A stretch of 42,112 nucleotides of DNA from an uncultured Pseudomonadota bacterium (GTDB lineage Bacteria; Pseudomonadota; Gammaproteobacteria; Steroidobacterales; Steroidobacteraceae). Location: positions 1 to 42,112 of the forward strand of contig CAIVTJ010000121.1 of the NCBI GenBank assembly GCA_903908825.1. Direction: 5' to 3'. Every line of letters starts with the position of its first letter. The stretch's first letter is position 1. Made by a program: the position numbers and the translations under genes. Under the pieces are notes generated by a model. It had not been told where the DNA came from. It was given only the letters and a program-made list of their open reading frames with translations, and searched no databases. Positions 17,134 through 26,300 of the stretch are shown here, one piece after another.

Positions 17134-18243
17134 TCAGTTAGCCGGAGCAGTCGGACGGGAATAAGTGTGACCCTGAATAGATACAGACTTTACCAGTACC
17201 CAGACTGCGAGCCCCGTCTGCAGTTGTAACTCCAAGGTGGCTTCCCGGGTAATACGGGCCACTACGGTAGCGCCGCCGATATCTATTTCGACCAGGTCAC
17301 TGTCGGCATCGGCACTGATGCTCTGTACGGTGCCGCGCAGTTGATTGCGTACTGACAGACCATGCGGTTCTTGCGTGGCCAAAATCAAATCGCGCGCCAG
17401 CAGTTGTACGCGGACGCGCTGTCCGGACTGTGCGCCGCGGTGCTGCAGACGCAGCGTGCCGTTGCCGACGCGGATCTCGGTCAGGCCGCTGCCCGGGGTT
17501 TCGCTCTCTTGTACCCAGCCATCGACCACGGCGCCCAGTGCCTGCGGCCCGACGATGGCGCGCAAGGCCGGGGCGCGACTGATGGTGCTGAGGTCGCCCT
17601 GCGCCACCCGCTGTCCGCCGTCCAGCACAATGACTTCGGTCGCCAGTCGCAGCACTTCATCGAACTGATGGCTGACAAAGATCATGGGTATGCGCAGCTG
17701 ATCGCGCAGCCGCTCCAGATACGGCAGCACTTCATCGCGCCGCGCGGCATCGAGTGAGGACAGCGGTTCATCCAGCAGCAGCAGCCGCGGTTGCGCCAGT
17801 AGCGCACGGCCTAAAGCCACCCGCTGTTTCTCGCCGCCGGAGAGGCTGGCGGGACGGCGCTTCAGCAAGGGTGCCAGCGCCAGCAGGTCGACGATTTCAT
17901 CCAACTGTGCAGCGCCGGCGGCTGCATCGGGTTGGCGCTGTGCGCCATACAGCAGGTTGCCGCGCACGCTGTAGTGCGGAAACAGCCGTGACTCCTGGAA
18001 CACATAGCCCACGCGCCGCTGCTCGGTCGGCAGGTTGATACCGGCGATGGTGTCCAGCCACACCTGGCCATCGACACAGATACGTCCCTGCTGCGCGGGC
18101 AACAGTCCGGCCAGCAGATTGACCAGTGTGGTCTTGCCGCAACCCGAGCGGCCGAACAGCGCCACGACGCCCGGCGTGGTGGCGCTGCAATCCACATCCA
18201 GCAGGAAGTTGCCGCGTTGGTGGCGGATGGCGATCTCGAGCAT
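17134..18243 (-). CDS. modC: Molybdate ABC transporter ATP-binding protein
   Basis: GRSGCGKTTLVNLLAG Walker A, LSGGEKQRVALGRALL signature, LLDEPLSSLD Walker B, C-terminal TOBE/mop-like domain. Confidence 0.9.
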   Translation of the reverse strand: MLEIAIRHQRGNFLLDVDCSATTPGVVALFGRSGCGKTTLVNLLAGLLPAQQGRICVDGQVWLDTIAGINLPTEQRRVGYVFQESRLFPHYSVRGNLLYGAQRQPDAAAGAAQLDEIVDLLALAPLLKRRPASLSGGEKQRVALGRALLAQPRLLLLDEPLSSLDAARRDEVLPYLERLRDQLRIPMIFVSHQFDEVLRLATEVIVLDGGQRVAQGDLSTISRAPALRAIVGPQALGAVVDGWVQESETPGSGLTEIRVGNGTLRLQHRGAQSGQRVRVQLLARDLILATQEPHGLSVRNQLRGTVQSISADADSDLVEIDIGGATVVARITREATLELQLQTGLAVWVLVKSVSIQGHTYSRPTAPAN

Positions 18244-18245
18244 GG

Positions 18246-18938
18246 TCAGCGCCCCAGCCAGCGGCGCAGTCCGCGCGACAACAGTTCGGCGCCGAGCAAG
18301 CCGGCCAGACCCAGCCCGAAGGACAACAGGGCCAAGCGTGCGGCTAATGCATCGCCATCGGGCGATTGCAGCGCCGAATACAAGGCCAGCGGTAGCGTGC
18401 GCGTTTCGCCGGGTATGTTGGATACAAAGGTGATGACCGCGCCGAACTCGCCCAAGCCTGCTGCAAAGGCGGTGACCGCACCGGCCAGCACGCCGGGCAG
18501 CATCAGCGGCAGCGTGATGGTGATAAAGCGGTCGAAGGGTCCGGCACCCAGCGTGCGGGCGGCTTGTTCGAGGCCGGTGTCAACGCCTTCCAGCGACAGC
18601 CGCATGGCGCGCACCATCAGCGGAAACGACATCACAGCTGTGGCCAGCGCTGCGCCGTTGGTGGTGAACACCAGCCGGATGCCCCACCACTGCTCCAGCC
18701 ACTGCCCCACCGGTCCACGCACACCCAGCAGCAGCAACAGCAGGTAACCCACCACCACCGGTGGCAGTACCAACGGCAGGTGCACCACGGCATCGAGCAG
18801 GGTGCGGCCCGCAAAGCGCCGCCGCGTCAGCAGCCAGGCGATGGCCAAAGCCGGCAACAGGCTCAGCAGCACACTGCGCGAGGCCACGGTCAGGCTTAAG
18901 TGCAGCGCTTGCAGTTCGGGTTCACCAGGCAGTGTCAT
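18246..18938 (-). CDS. modB: Molybdate ABC transporter permease
   Basis: LSLTVASRSVLLSLLPALAIAWLL, LPLVLPPVVVGYLLL, AARTLGAGPFDRFITITLPLMLPGVLAGAVTAFAAGLGEFGAVITF EAA-loop region; start at MTLPGEPELQ or 14 codons upstream. Confidence 0.9.
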   Translation of the reverse strand: MTLPGEPELQALHLSLTVASRSVLLSLLPALAIAWLLTRRRFAGRTLLDAVVHLPLVLPPVVVGYLLLLLLGVRGPVGQWLEQWWGIRLVFTTNGAALATAVMSFPLMVRAMRLSLEGVDTGLEQAARTLGAGPFDRFITITLPLMLPGVLAGAVTAFAAGLGEFGAVITFVSNIPGETRTLPLALYSALQSPDGDALAARLALLSFGLGLAGLLGAELLSRGLRRWLGR

Positions 18939-19003
18939 GTGCGCAGCATAAACTTCGAACGGGTGCCTTGCTGGCATCACCTAGCGCCACGGATAATGTA
19001 GCC

Positions 19004-20020
19004 ATGAATACACCCACTGTTTCCGGTTCACGCCCGGCTTTTGCCGACATCATCACCTTGCAGGCGCACATCCTGCAGCAGCAGGCCCGCTATCCGGAGG
19101 CCACCGGCACCTTTTCGTGGATCCTCTCGGCCATCTCGATCTGCGCCAAGATGATTGCCTCGCAGGTGCGCCGGGCGCGTTTGGAAGACGTGCTGGGCAG
19201 TGCCGGTGAGCACAACGTGCAGGGCGAGCAGCAGCAAAAGCTCGATGTCATCGCCAACGACATCTTGCTGCGCATGCTGGGTGGGCGTGAGGGCGTGGCC
19301 ATCGTCGCTTCAGAAGAAAACGAAGAGCCGGTCATCCTGCGCACACAGAACGACGGCGAGACACGCTATTGCGTGCTGTTCGATCCGCTGGACGGCTCGT
19401 CCAACCTCGATATCTGCGGTTCGGTGGGCACCATCTTCAGCATCCTGCGCAAAGACCGCCGCTCGTCAGTGCCCGAAGATTCGCTGCTGCAGCCGGGTTT
19501 GCAGCAGGTGGCGGCCGGCTATGTGCTGTATGGCTCATCCACCGTGATGATGCTGACCATAGGCAACGGCGTGGATATGTTCGTGCTCGATCCGGCTATC
19601 GGTGCGTTTGTGCGCGTGGCCGAAAAGCTGCGCATGCCGGCCACGAACAAGTGTTATTCGCTCAACGAAGGCAACCGGCTCAGTCTGCCCGAGGGCTATC
19701 AGCGTTATCTGCAGTGGGCGCAGTCCAACGGTTATAGCAGCCGTTATGTCGGCGCCATGGTGGGCGACGTGCACCGCATTTTGTTGCAGGGCGGCGTGTT
19801 CATGTATCCGCCAACCAAAAAGGCGCCGCAGGGCAAGCTGCGCTTGATGTACGAAGCCAACCCTATGGCCATGTTGGTCGAGCAGGCCGGTGGCAAGGCG
19901 CTGGTGGCACCGGGTCAGCGCATCCTGGAAGTGCAGCCCGAGGGCATACACCAGCGCTGCTGCGTGGTGCTGGGCAGCAGCGCCGAAGTCGATGCGGTCA
20001 TGGCCCAGGTGCAAGGCTGA
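19004..20020 (+). CDS. fbp: Class I fructose-1,6-bisphosphatase
   Basis: YCVLFDPLDGSSNLDICGSVGTIFSI, GKLRLMYEANPMAMLVEQAGGKA motifs; start MNTPTVSGSRPAFADIITLQ. Confidence 0.96.
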   Translation: MNTPTVSGSRPAFADIITLQAHILQQQARYPEATGTFSWILSAISICAKMIASQVRRARLEDVLGSAGEHNVQGEQQQKLDVIANDILLRMLGGREGVAIVASEENEEPVILRTQNDGETRYCVLFDPLDGSSNLDICGSVGTIFSILRKDRRSSVPEDSLLQPGLQQVAAGYVLYGSSTVMMLTIGNGVDMFVLDPAIGAFVRVAEKLRMPATNKCYSLNEGNRLSLPEGYQRYLQWAQSNGYSSRYVGAMVGDVHRILLQGGVFMYPPTKKAPQGKLRLMYEANPMAMLVEQAGGKALVAPGQRILEVQPEGIHQRCCVVLGSSAEVDAVMAQVQG

Positions 20021-20047
20021 CGCGCAGCGCCTGCCTGGCAGCGGCGC

Positions 20048-21526
20048 TTACAGTTGCGCAGGCAGGGCGTTGAGCAAGATGGTCTTGGTCTCGGTATAGC
20101 CCATCAGCCCTGACAAGCCACCTTCGCGACCGATGCCCGACTGTTTAAAGCCGCCGAAGGGCAACTGGTAATCGAGCCGGAAAGCGTTTTGGGTCAGCGC
20201 ACCGGTGCGCACGCCACGGGCAATGCGATAGGCACGGTCGGTGTCGTGAGTGAACACGGCACCGAACAAGCCATATTGCGAATCGTTGGCGATACGCAGT
20301 GCATCGGCCTCATCGTCATAGGCCAGCAGTGCGATGACCGGCCCGAAGATCTCTTCCTGCGCGATGCTCATGCCGCTGGTCACATCGGTGAACAGCGTGG
20401 GATCGAAATAGCAGCCCTGCGGCATGTGCGCACTGCGTGTGCCGCCGCAGACCAGGGTTGCGCCCTCGGCCTGACCGCGCGGCATATAGCCCTCGACGCG
20501 CTCTAGCTGGCGGCGCATGGCCAGCGGACCCATCTGCGTGGTCGGGTCTGTGGGGCTACCCACACGGATCGCCAGCAGTTCGGCCCGCAGGGCCTCGGCC
20601 AGTTCGGCCTGACGCGCGCGCGGCACTACCACGCGGCTGAGCGTGGCGCAGACCTGGCCGCTGAGTATCGAAATCGTGCCGGCCAGCTGCTTGGCCGCGG
20701 TGGCCAGATCATAGTCATCCAACACGATGGCCGCTGACTTGCCGCCCAGCTCTAAGGTGCAACGCGCGATGCGCTCACCGCACAAAGAGGCAATACGCCT
20801 GCCGGCCGCGGTGCTACCGGTGAAGCTGACCTTGTCGACATCCGGGTGACGCACCAGCACCTCGGCTGCTTCGCGGTGCGCCGGCACCAGATTGACAACG
20901 CCGGCCGGAAAGCCAGCCGCTTCGGCGGCTTCGGCAATCAGATAAGCCTCAAGGGGTGACTCGGGCGCCGGCTTCATGATCACCGTGCAACCGGCCAGCA
21001 ACGCCGGTGCGATCTTATTGATCATGATGGTCAGCGGCGCATTCCACGGTGCGATGGCGGCGACCACACCCACCGGCTCGCGCGCGATGATGGCGGCGCC
21101 TTTACCGTCCGACGGATTCACCGACTCGGCAAACGCAAAGTGGCCCAGGCCGGCGTAATAGCGCAGCAGACCCAGCGCGCCGCCCACCATGTAGGGCGCC
21201 ACGGTGGCCAAGGCGCCTACTTGCCGCACCCAGGCGTCCGCCAGTTCGCCGCTGCGCAGTGCCAGCGCATCGCCCATCTTGCCCAGCAACTCCGCGCGTT
21301 GTACCGCGCTCAGCGCCGGCCACGCGCCGCTGTCAAAGGCGCGCCGCGCGGCAGCCACCGCGTCGTTCATGTCCTGCGCCGACGCTTCGGCCACCGTGGC
21401 AAAGACGCGGTCGTCGCTGGGCGAGACCACATCGATGTGTCCGGCCAAAGCAGGTGCCACCCAGCGGCCATCGATGAATAGCCGGTCGGGATGACGGGGG
21501 CTGACGGTCGTGGCGGCAGTGGTCAT
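20048..21526 (-). CDS. NAD(P)-dependent aldehyde dehydrogenase
   Basis: GVVAAIAPWNAPLTIMINKIAPALLAGCTVIMKPAPESP, LELGGKSAAIVLDD, SGQVCATLSRVVVPR catalytic Cys region, FGGFKQSGIGREGG. Confidence 0.94.
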   Translation of the reverse strand: MTTAATTVSPRHPDRLFIDGRWVAPALAGHIDVVSPSDDRVFATVAEASAQDMNDAVAAARRAFDSGAWPALSAVQRAELLGKMGDALALRSGELADAWVRQVGALATVAPYMVGGALGLLRYYAGLGHFAFAESVNPSDGKGAAIIAREPVGVVAAIAPWNAPLTIMINKIAPALLAGCTVIMKPAPESPLEAYLIAEAAEAAGFPAGVVNLVPAHREAAEVLVRHPDVDKVSFTGSTAAGRRIASLCGERIARCTLELGGKSAAIVLDDYDLATAAKQLAGTISILSGQVCATLSRVVVPRARQAELAEALRAELLAIRVGSPTDPTTQMGPLAMRRQLERVEGYMPRGQAEGATLVCGGTRSAHMPQGCYFDPTLFTDVTSGMSIAQEEIFGPVIALLAYDDEADALRIANDSQYGLFGAVFTHDTDRAYRIARGVRTGALTQNAFRLDYQLPFGGFKQSGIGREGGLSGLMGYTETKTILLNALPAQL

Positions 21527-21595
21527 GAGGCGCTCCGGAGTTTTGACCATTGATGATATCCACTATGGCGGTGGACGGACGCATGGGGTATGTTG

Positions 21596-21615
21596 TTGAG
21601 ATCAATTCTCATTAA
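21596..21615. promoter_or_regulatory. Candidate Fur box upstream of feoA
   Basis: TTGAGATCAATTCTCATTAA; reverse strand reads AATGAGAATTGATCTCAA, with the AATGAGAAT half of the Fur consensus; 10 nt before the feoA start. Confidence 0.5.
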
Positions 21616-21624
21616 CGAGCTGAT

Positions 21625-21909
21625 GTGAGCGTTCAGTCCTCTGACAGTCCCGCCCCGGTTTCCCTGGCGACCTTGCACAAGGGTGCGCGGGGCGTGGTGG
21701 CTCAGGTTCTGCTTGATGACACGCAGATCGGCGAGTCGGCCGGGACCACGGTGTCGCGGCGGCTGCTGGAGATCGGCTTTGTGCCGGGCGAGGCCTTCGA
21801 GATCATCGCCGAGATCCGGCCCGGTGCCGACCCCATCGCCGTGCGCATCGGCGGCAGTTGTTTTGCGCTGCGCCGCAGTGAAGTCCAAGCCGTGCTGGTA
21901 CAGCTGTGA
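21625..21909 (+). CDS. feoA: Ferrous iron transport protein A
   Basis: 94 aa SH3-like FeoA (SRRLLEIGFVPGEAFEII...PIAVRIGGSCFALRRSEVQAVLV) directly preceding feoB; GTG start. Confidence 0.92.
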   Translation: MSVQSSDSPAPVSLATLHKGARGVVAQVLLDDTQIGESAGTTVSRRLLEIGFVPGEAFEIIAEIRPGADPIAVRIGGSCFALRRSEVQAVLVQL

Positions 21910-23780
21910 GCACTGCTGCAGGGCGCGATTGTGATCTGCGCATCGCTCTGGTCGGCTTGCCCAATTGCGGTAAGACGGCCTTGTTCAACCGCCTGACCGG
22001 CAGCCGGCAAAAGGTTGCCAACTATCCCGGCGTGACCATCGAGCGCAAAGAAGGCCGTTGCACTGATGCAGCGCAGCAGCGCAGCTATAGGGTGCTCGAT
22101 CTGCCCGGCGCGTACAGCCTGTCGGCCACCACGCTCGATGAGGCGGTGACCCGTGATGTCATCGTCGGCCGCCTGGCCGGCGAGCAAGCGCCCGAGCTCA
22201 TCGTCAATGTGCTGGATGCCACCAATCTGCGGCTGGGTTTGCGGCTGACTTTAGAGCTGCTGCAGTTGGGCCGGCCGATGCTGGTGGCACTGAACATGAG
22301 CGATCTGGCACGCCGCAAGGGTATGGGCGTTGATGCGCAGCGCTTGGCTCAGCAACTGGGTTGTCCGGTGGTCGAGACCGTGGCCGTCAGCAGCGGCGGC
22401 GAACGCAGTCTGCTGGCGGCACTGGCTCAGCTGTCTCCGGCCGTGCTGCCACCGGCCGCGGTCTATGTGCCGGCCACGGCCGAGCAGATCGGCCAGACGC
22501 AGCGCCAGGTGCGCGTCATCCTGGCCGAAATGGGTTATCACGAACCGCTGCGCAGCCGTGCGCTGGCCCGGATTGATGATTGTGTGCTGCATCCGGTGGC
22601 CGGTCCGCTGCTGCTGGCCTCGGTGTTGTTTCTGGTGTTCCAAGCCGTGTTCAGTTGGGCACGCTGGCCCATGAGTCTGATCACCACGGCTGTGGCGGCG
22701 TTGGCGCAGGGTCTGCTGCAGGTAATGCCCGAGGGTGCGCTGCGCAGTCTGCTGGTCGATGGTTTTGTATCGGGTGCCGGCAGCGTGCTGGTGTTTCTGC
22801 CGCAGATCCTGATCCTGTTCCTGTTCATCCTGTTGCTGGAAGACAGCGGCTATCTGCCGCGCGCGGCCTTCTTGCTCGACCGTTTGATGGGCAGGGTGGG
22901 TTTGTCGGGGCGCGCGTTCATACCGCTGTTGTCTTCGTTCGCCTGCGCCATCCCCGGCATCATGGCCGCGCGCACCATTCCCAATCCCCGTGACCGGTTG
23001 GCGACCATCCTGATCGCACCGCTGATGACCTGCTCGGCGCGGCTGCCGGTGTACACGTTGATCATCGGTGCGTTCATTCCGCAGCGCAGCGTGGGCCCGT
23101 TCAGTCTGCAGGGGCTGGTGTTGTTTGCCTTGTATGGCGCCGGCATTGCCGGTGCGGTGCTGGTGGCGCTGGTGATGCGCTTTGCCATGCTGCGCTCGAA
23201 GCTGCATCCGCTGATGATGGAACTGCCCGAATACCGCTGGCCCAATCTGCGCAACCTGATGCTGGGTCTGTGGGAGCGCGTGACCATCTTCGTGTCGCGC
23301 GTCGGCGGCATCATCCTGGCCTTGATGATCGTGCTGTGGTTTCTCAGCAGTTATCCGGCAGCGCCTGCCGGCGCCACGCAGCCGACTATTGTTTACAGTT
23401 TTGCCGGCATGTTGGGCCGCTTGCTCGAAGTGGTGTTCGCGCCCATCGGCTTTAACTGGCAGATCGCCATCGCACTGGTGCCGGGTCTGGCAGCGCGCGA
23501 AGTGGCCGTGGGTGCTTTGGGTACCGTCTATGCCTTGTCGGCTTCCGGCGATGATGTCGGTACGCAGCTATCGCCGCTGATCGCCGCACACTGGAGTCTG
23601 GCGACGGCCTTCTCGCTGTTGGCGTGGTATGTGTTTGCGCCGCAATGTTTATCGACACTGGCCACGGTCAAGCGCGAAACCGGCACCTGGCGCTATCCGC
23701 TGATCATGGCCGCTTATCTGTTTGCCATGGCCTATGCGGCCTCATTCATCACCTATCGGGTAACGCTGTGGTTGATGTGA
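21906..23780 (+). CDS. feoB: Ferrous iron transporter B
   Basis: G-domain GLPNCGKTALFNRLTG, VANYPGVTIERKEG, DLPGAYSL; permease gate motif IPLLSSFACAIPGIMAARTI; GTGA overlap with feoA. Confidence 0.97.
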   Translation: MSTAAGRDCDLRIALVGLPNCGKTALFNRLTGSRQKVANYPGVTIERKEGRCTDAAQQRSYRVLDLPGAYSLSATTLDEAVTRDVIVGRLAGEQAPELIVNVLDATNLRLGLRLTLELLQLGRPMLVALNMSDLARRKGMGVDAQRLAQQLGCPVVETVAVSSGGERSLLAALAQLSPAVLPPAAVYVPATAEQIGQTQRQVRVILAEMGYHEPLRSRALARIDDCVLHPVAGPLLLASVLFLVFQAVFSWARWPMSLITTAVAALAQGLLQVMPEGALRSLLVDGFVSGAGSVLVFLPQILILFLFILLLEDSGYLPRAAFLLDRLMGRVGLSGRAFIPLLSSFACAIPGIMAARTIPNPRDRLATILIAPLMTCSARLPVYTLIIGAFIPQRSVGPFSLQGLVLFALYGAGIAGAVLVALVMRFAMLRSKLHPLMMELPEYRWPNLRNLMLGLWERVTIFVSRVGGIILALMIVLWFLSSYPAAPAGATQPTIVYSFAGMLGRLLEVVFAPIGFNWQIAIALVPGLAAREVAVGALGTVYALSASGDDVGTQLSPLIAAHWSLATAFSLLAWYVFAPQCLSTLATVKRETGTWRYPLIMAAYLFAMAYAASFITYRVTLWLM

Positions 23781-24007
23781 ACGCTTGGCAAAATGTGCTG
23801 GTCGCACTCATCGTGGTGGCGGCAGCGGTGTCTGCGGCTTGGCGCTTGGTCAGTGCGCAAACGCGCTTGCGCGGCTTAGAGGGTTTGCTGCGTTTGAGCG
23901 GTGAGCGCGGCTTGCTGGCCAGAGCCTTGCGGCATCTGGCCAACACGCAGCGCGCCGCCCTGCAAGCAGCAGGCTGCGGCGGCTGCGCGGGTCACAAAGA
24001 CCCCTGA
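23777..24007 (+). CDS. Small single-TM, Cys-tailed protein of the feo operon (DUF6587-like)
   Basis: GTGA overlap with the feoB stop; MNAWQNVLVALIVVAAAVSAAW TM segment, C-terminal AAGCGGCAGHKDP; position expected for FeoC or a FeoB-associated Cys-rich protein. Confidence 0.62.
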   Translation: MNAWQNVLVALIVVAAAVSAAWRLVSAQTRLRGLEGLLRLSGERGLLARALRHLANTQRAALQAAGCGGCAGHKDP

Positions 24008-24014
24008 GCGGCGC

Positions 24015-25091
24015 TTACTTGACGTCAGTCCGCTGGAAGATGACGCGGCGGTTTTGCGCGCGACCTTCAGCAGTGGCGTTGTCCGCTTCGGGTTGGCTCT
24101 TGCCATAGCCCTTGGTGCCGACGCGGCTGGCGTCTATGCCCTTGCCCACGACGTACTTCTTGACCGAGTCGGCGCGGCGCTGTGACAGACCCTGATTATG
24201 GGCATCACTACCGTTGCTGTCGGTGTGGCCTTCGAAGATGCCGGTAGCTGCCGGTGCATCTTTGAGGAACGACACCAGCACATCGAGATCGGCATAAGAC
24301 TCGGGCATCAGCTTGGCCGAATCATGGGCAAAGAACACCTTGAGGCGGGCGCGCAGGCTGCAACCTTGCGCATCGACCTTATCGCCGCGCGGAGTGGTCG
24401 GGCAGCGGTCGATGTTGTTGGGTACGCCATCCTGATCGTCGTCGGCCGGCGGCGGCGGCGGCGGTGTGACTACCGGGCGCGGTGCGGGTGCAGCGACCGG
24501 GGCAGGCGTTGGAGCCGGCGCGGCCGCAGGAGCAGCCACCACCGGACGTGAACCACCGAAGGACAGTTGCAAGCCCAAGCCTGCGATGGTGTCGACCCAG
24601 TTGCCACCCTTGCCGTTAACGGCGAGATAACGCCACTTGGCATCGGCACGCCATTGCAATTTGTTTCCCGACTGCAGCGTCATCAGATCGCCGATGAGAC
24701 CGACACCCAATGCAGCGGTGGCACCACTGTCGTTGGCGGCATGGCTGCTGTTGCTCAAGTAGCCGATGCCCAGACCTATGAACGGGGAGACAGCCTGATC
24801 GCGATTGAATACGCGGTTGAGGTCTATGCCGCCACCACTGAGGCTCAGGTTGTTGCCGTTGCTCTTGTGCTTGCTGCTGATGCCGTTGAGTTCAATGTCC
24901 CATTCCGGGCTGATGACACGGCCCAGCGACAACTGCCCACCCAGGCCCAGATCGGCTTGGCGGTTGTTGTCCGGGGCAACGCCCACAACTTTGGCGCCGG
25001 CGTACCAGCTGTCGGTCTCTGCCCCTGCCCAGACAGAGGTGCTTAAAGAAATGACGCTGAGGGCGAGCGCGAGCTTGAGGGTGGAACGCAT
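24015..25091 (-). CDS. OmpA/OprF-like outer membrane protein
   Basis: Signal peptide, N-terminal beta-barrel, Pro/Ala linker, DDDQDGVPNNIDRCPTTPRGDKVDAQGC TSP3-like repeat, OmpA C-domain (FEGHTDSNGSDAHNQGLSQRRADSVKKYVVGKGI). Confidence 0.94.
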   Translation of the reverse strand: MRSTLKLALALSVISLSTSVWAGAETDSWYAGAKVVGVAPDNNRQADLGLGGQLSLGRVISPEWDIELNGISSKHKSNGNNLSLSGGGIDLNRVFNRDQAVSPFIGLGIGYLSNSSHAANDSGATAALGVGLIGDLMTLQSGNKLQWRADAKWRYLAVNGKGGNWVDTIAGLGLQLSFGGSRPVVAAPAAAPAPTPAPVAAPAPRPVVTPPPPPPADDDQDGVPNNIDRCPTTPRGDKVDAQGCSLRARLKVFFAHDSAKLMPESYADLDVLVSFLKDAPAATGIFEGHTDSNGSDAHNQGLSQRRADSVKKYVVGKGIDASRVGTKGYGKSQPEADNATAEGRAQNRRVIFQRTDVK

Positions 25092-25166
25092 GCGGGAAGA
25101 CTCCGTGGTTATTCTAAAAAACCAGCGAATGCTATCTAAATCTGCAATCGGACAGAAGACAGCCGG

Positions 25167-25646
25167 CTATTTCGTCGCAAAACTGCCATGCAACACGCGG
25201 TCGCCTTCGCGCAGTCCCAACCGCTTGCTCTCGCCGGCGCGTATCTCGAGCACACCGCCGATGACGCTGCCTGACGAGATGATGTTGGTGGACAGCGGCT
25301 CGGTGTTGGCCGCGATGCGCACGATGCGGCCGTCGGTGCCGATGAACACCATGTCCAGCGACACATAAGTGTTTTTCATCCACATGGTCATGACGCGCGG
25401 CGAGTCCAGCGGGAACAACATGCCGTAGCCGGGTGGCAGCTCGGTCAGGAACATCAGGCCTTGTTGCTGGCGCTCGGGTGTATCGGCCAGCCAGATCTGC
25501 AGCGTGTGCGTGGTCTGCTCGTGGACGATAGACAATTTATCCTGCGGAAAACCGCGCAGCTGGGCAGGCGCAAAGTCTGCAGCCATGGCCAGCAGCGACT
25601 GCAGGCCCAGCAGTGTCAGTAAGGCAAGTCGGGTGGCAATACGCAT
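25167..25646 (-). CDS. DUF192 family secreted protein
   Basis: Signal peptide; RQQGLMFLTELPPGYGMLFPLDSPRVMTMWMKNTYVSLDMVFIGTDGRIVRI is a DUF192 signature. Confidence 0.93.
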   Translation of the reverse strand: MRIATRLALLTLLGLQSLLAMAADFAPAQLRGFPQDKLSIVHEQTTHTLQIWLADTPERQQQGLMFLTELPPGYGMLFPLDSPRVMTMWMKNTYVSLDMVFIGTDGRIVRIAANTEPLSTNIISSGSVIGGVLEIRAGESKRLGLREGDRVLHGSFATK

Positions 25647-25650
25647 AGAG

Positions 25651-26244
25651 CTAGTCCTCGATAAGACGCGTGGTGAATTCGAACGTGGTCAACAACAGCC
25701 GCTGTGTGCCATCGACAGAGCTGGCCGGGCCGGTGCAAAAGCCGCGCGCCTCGATGCGACTGGCCTTGCCCTGAGCGGTGTCCGCCAGCGGTGTGCGCAG
25801 CAACTGGTCGGTGGTGCATTTGTCATCACCGCGGGTGGCAAACAACTGTGCCGCACCTTCGATGATCAGCGTGACATTGGTGGGCAGGGCGGTGCCTTGC
25901 AACTGCCCGGCGGGCAGGTCGATGCCGAACACAAACCGCAGTTGCTGCGGCGCAGCGCCGTCTGCACTGATCCAGGGACCTGCCAGGCTGAGGCGCAGAC
26001 CGCTGCCATCGGGACGCAGCCCGCCTTCGCACGTTAAGCGGGCGTCGCGCCATTGCAGGTCTGTGGTCACCGCGCCGCGCAGGCTGGCACGCATATAGGC
26101 GCTGCCGTCTGCCAGACAGGGCACGGCCGCTTTGGTGGGCGCTGCTAAGGCTGCCGGAGGGCCTGATTCGGGTGGTGCGGCGCTGCATCCGGCGGCCAGC
26201 CACAACCCGGGCCAGATCAGAGCCGTTAGCAAATGACGTGACAT
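25651..26244 (-). CDS. Hypothetical lipoprotein
   Basis: N-terminal signal with lipobox LAAGC; no recognised domain; 4 nt upstream of the DUF192 gene on the same strand. Confidence 0.7.
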   Translation of the reverse strand: MSRHLLTALIWPGLWLAAGCSAAPPESGPPAALAAPTKAAVPCLADGSAYMRASLRGAVTTDLQWRDARLTCEGGLRPDGSGLRLSLAGPWISADGAAPQQLRFVFGIDLPAGQLQGTALPTNVTLIIEGAAQLFATRGDDKCTTDQLLRTPLADTAQGKASRIEARGFCTGPASSVDGTQRLLLTTFEFTTRLIED

Positions 26245-26251
26245 GTGCGGA

Positions 26252-26294
26252 AGTCTAGGTGATTCACAGTCTGTATGGCGCAGTGAACTAGACT
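26252..26294. repeat. Imperfect inverted repeat in the glgP/lipoprotein divergent promoter region
   Basis: AGTCTAG(GTGA)TTCAC at 26252-26267 and GTGAACTAGACT at 26283-26294; perfect 12-bp complement apart from a 4-nt insertion in the left arm. Confidence 0.75.
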
Positions 26295-26300
26295 GGACCT

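Noticed and set aside
20028-20066. CCTGCCTG/CAGGCAGG inverted repeat between fbp and the aldehyde dehydrogenase
   Set aside because: Short 8-bp stem with a 21-nt loop overlapping coding sequence and no T tract; too weak to call a terminator.
22251-23207. 318-aa antisense ORF inside feoB
   Set aside because: Gln/His/Arg-rich shadow translation with no domain; feoB motifs are continuous on the plus strand.
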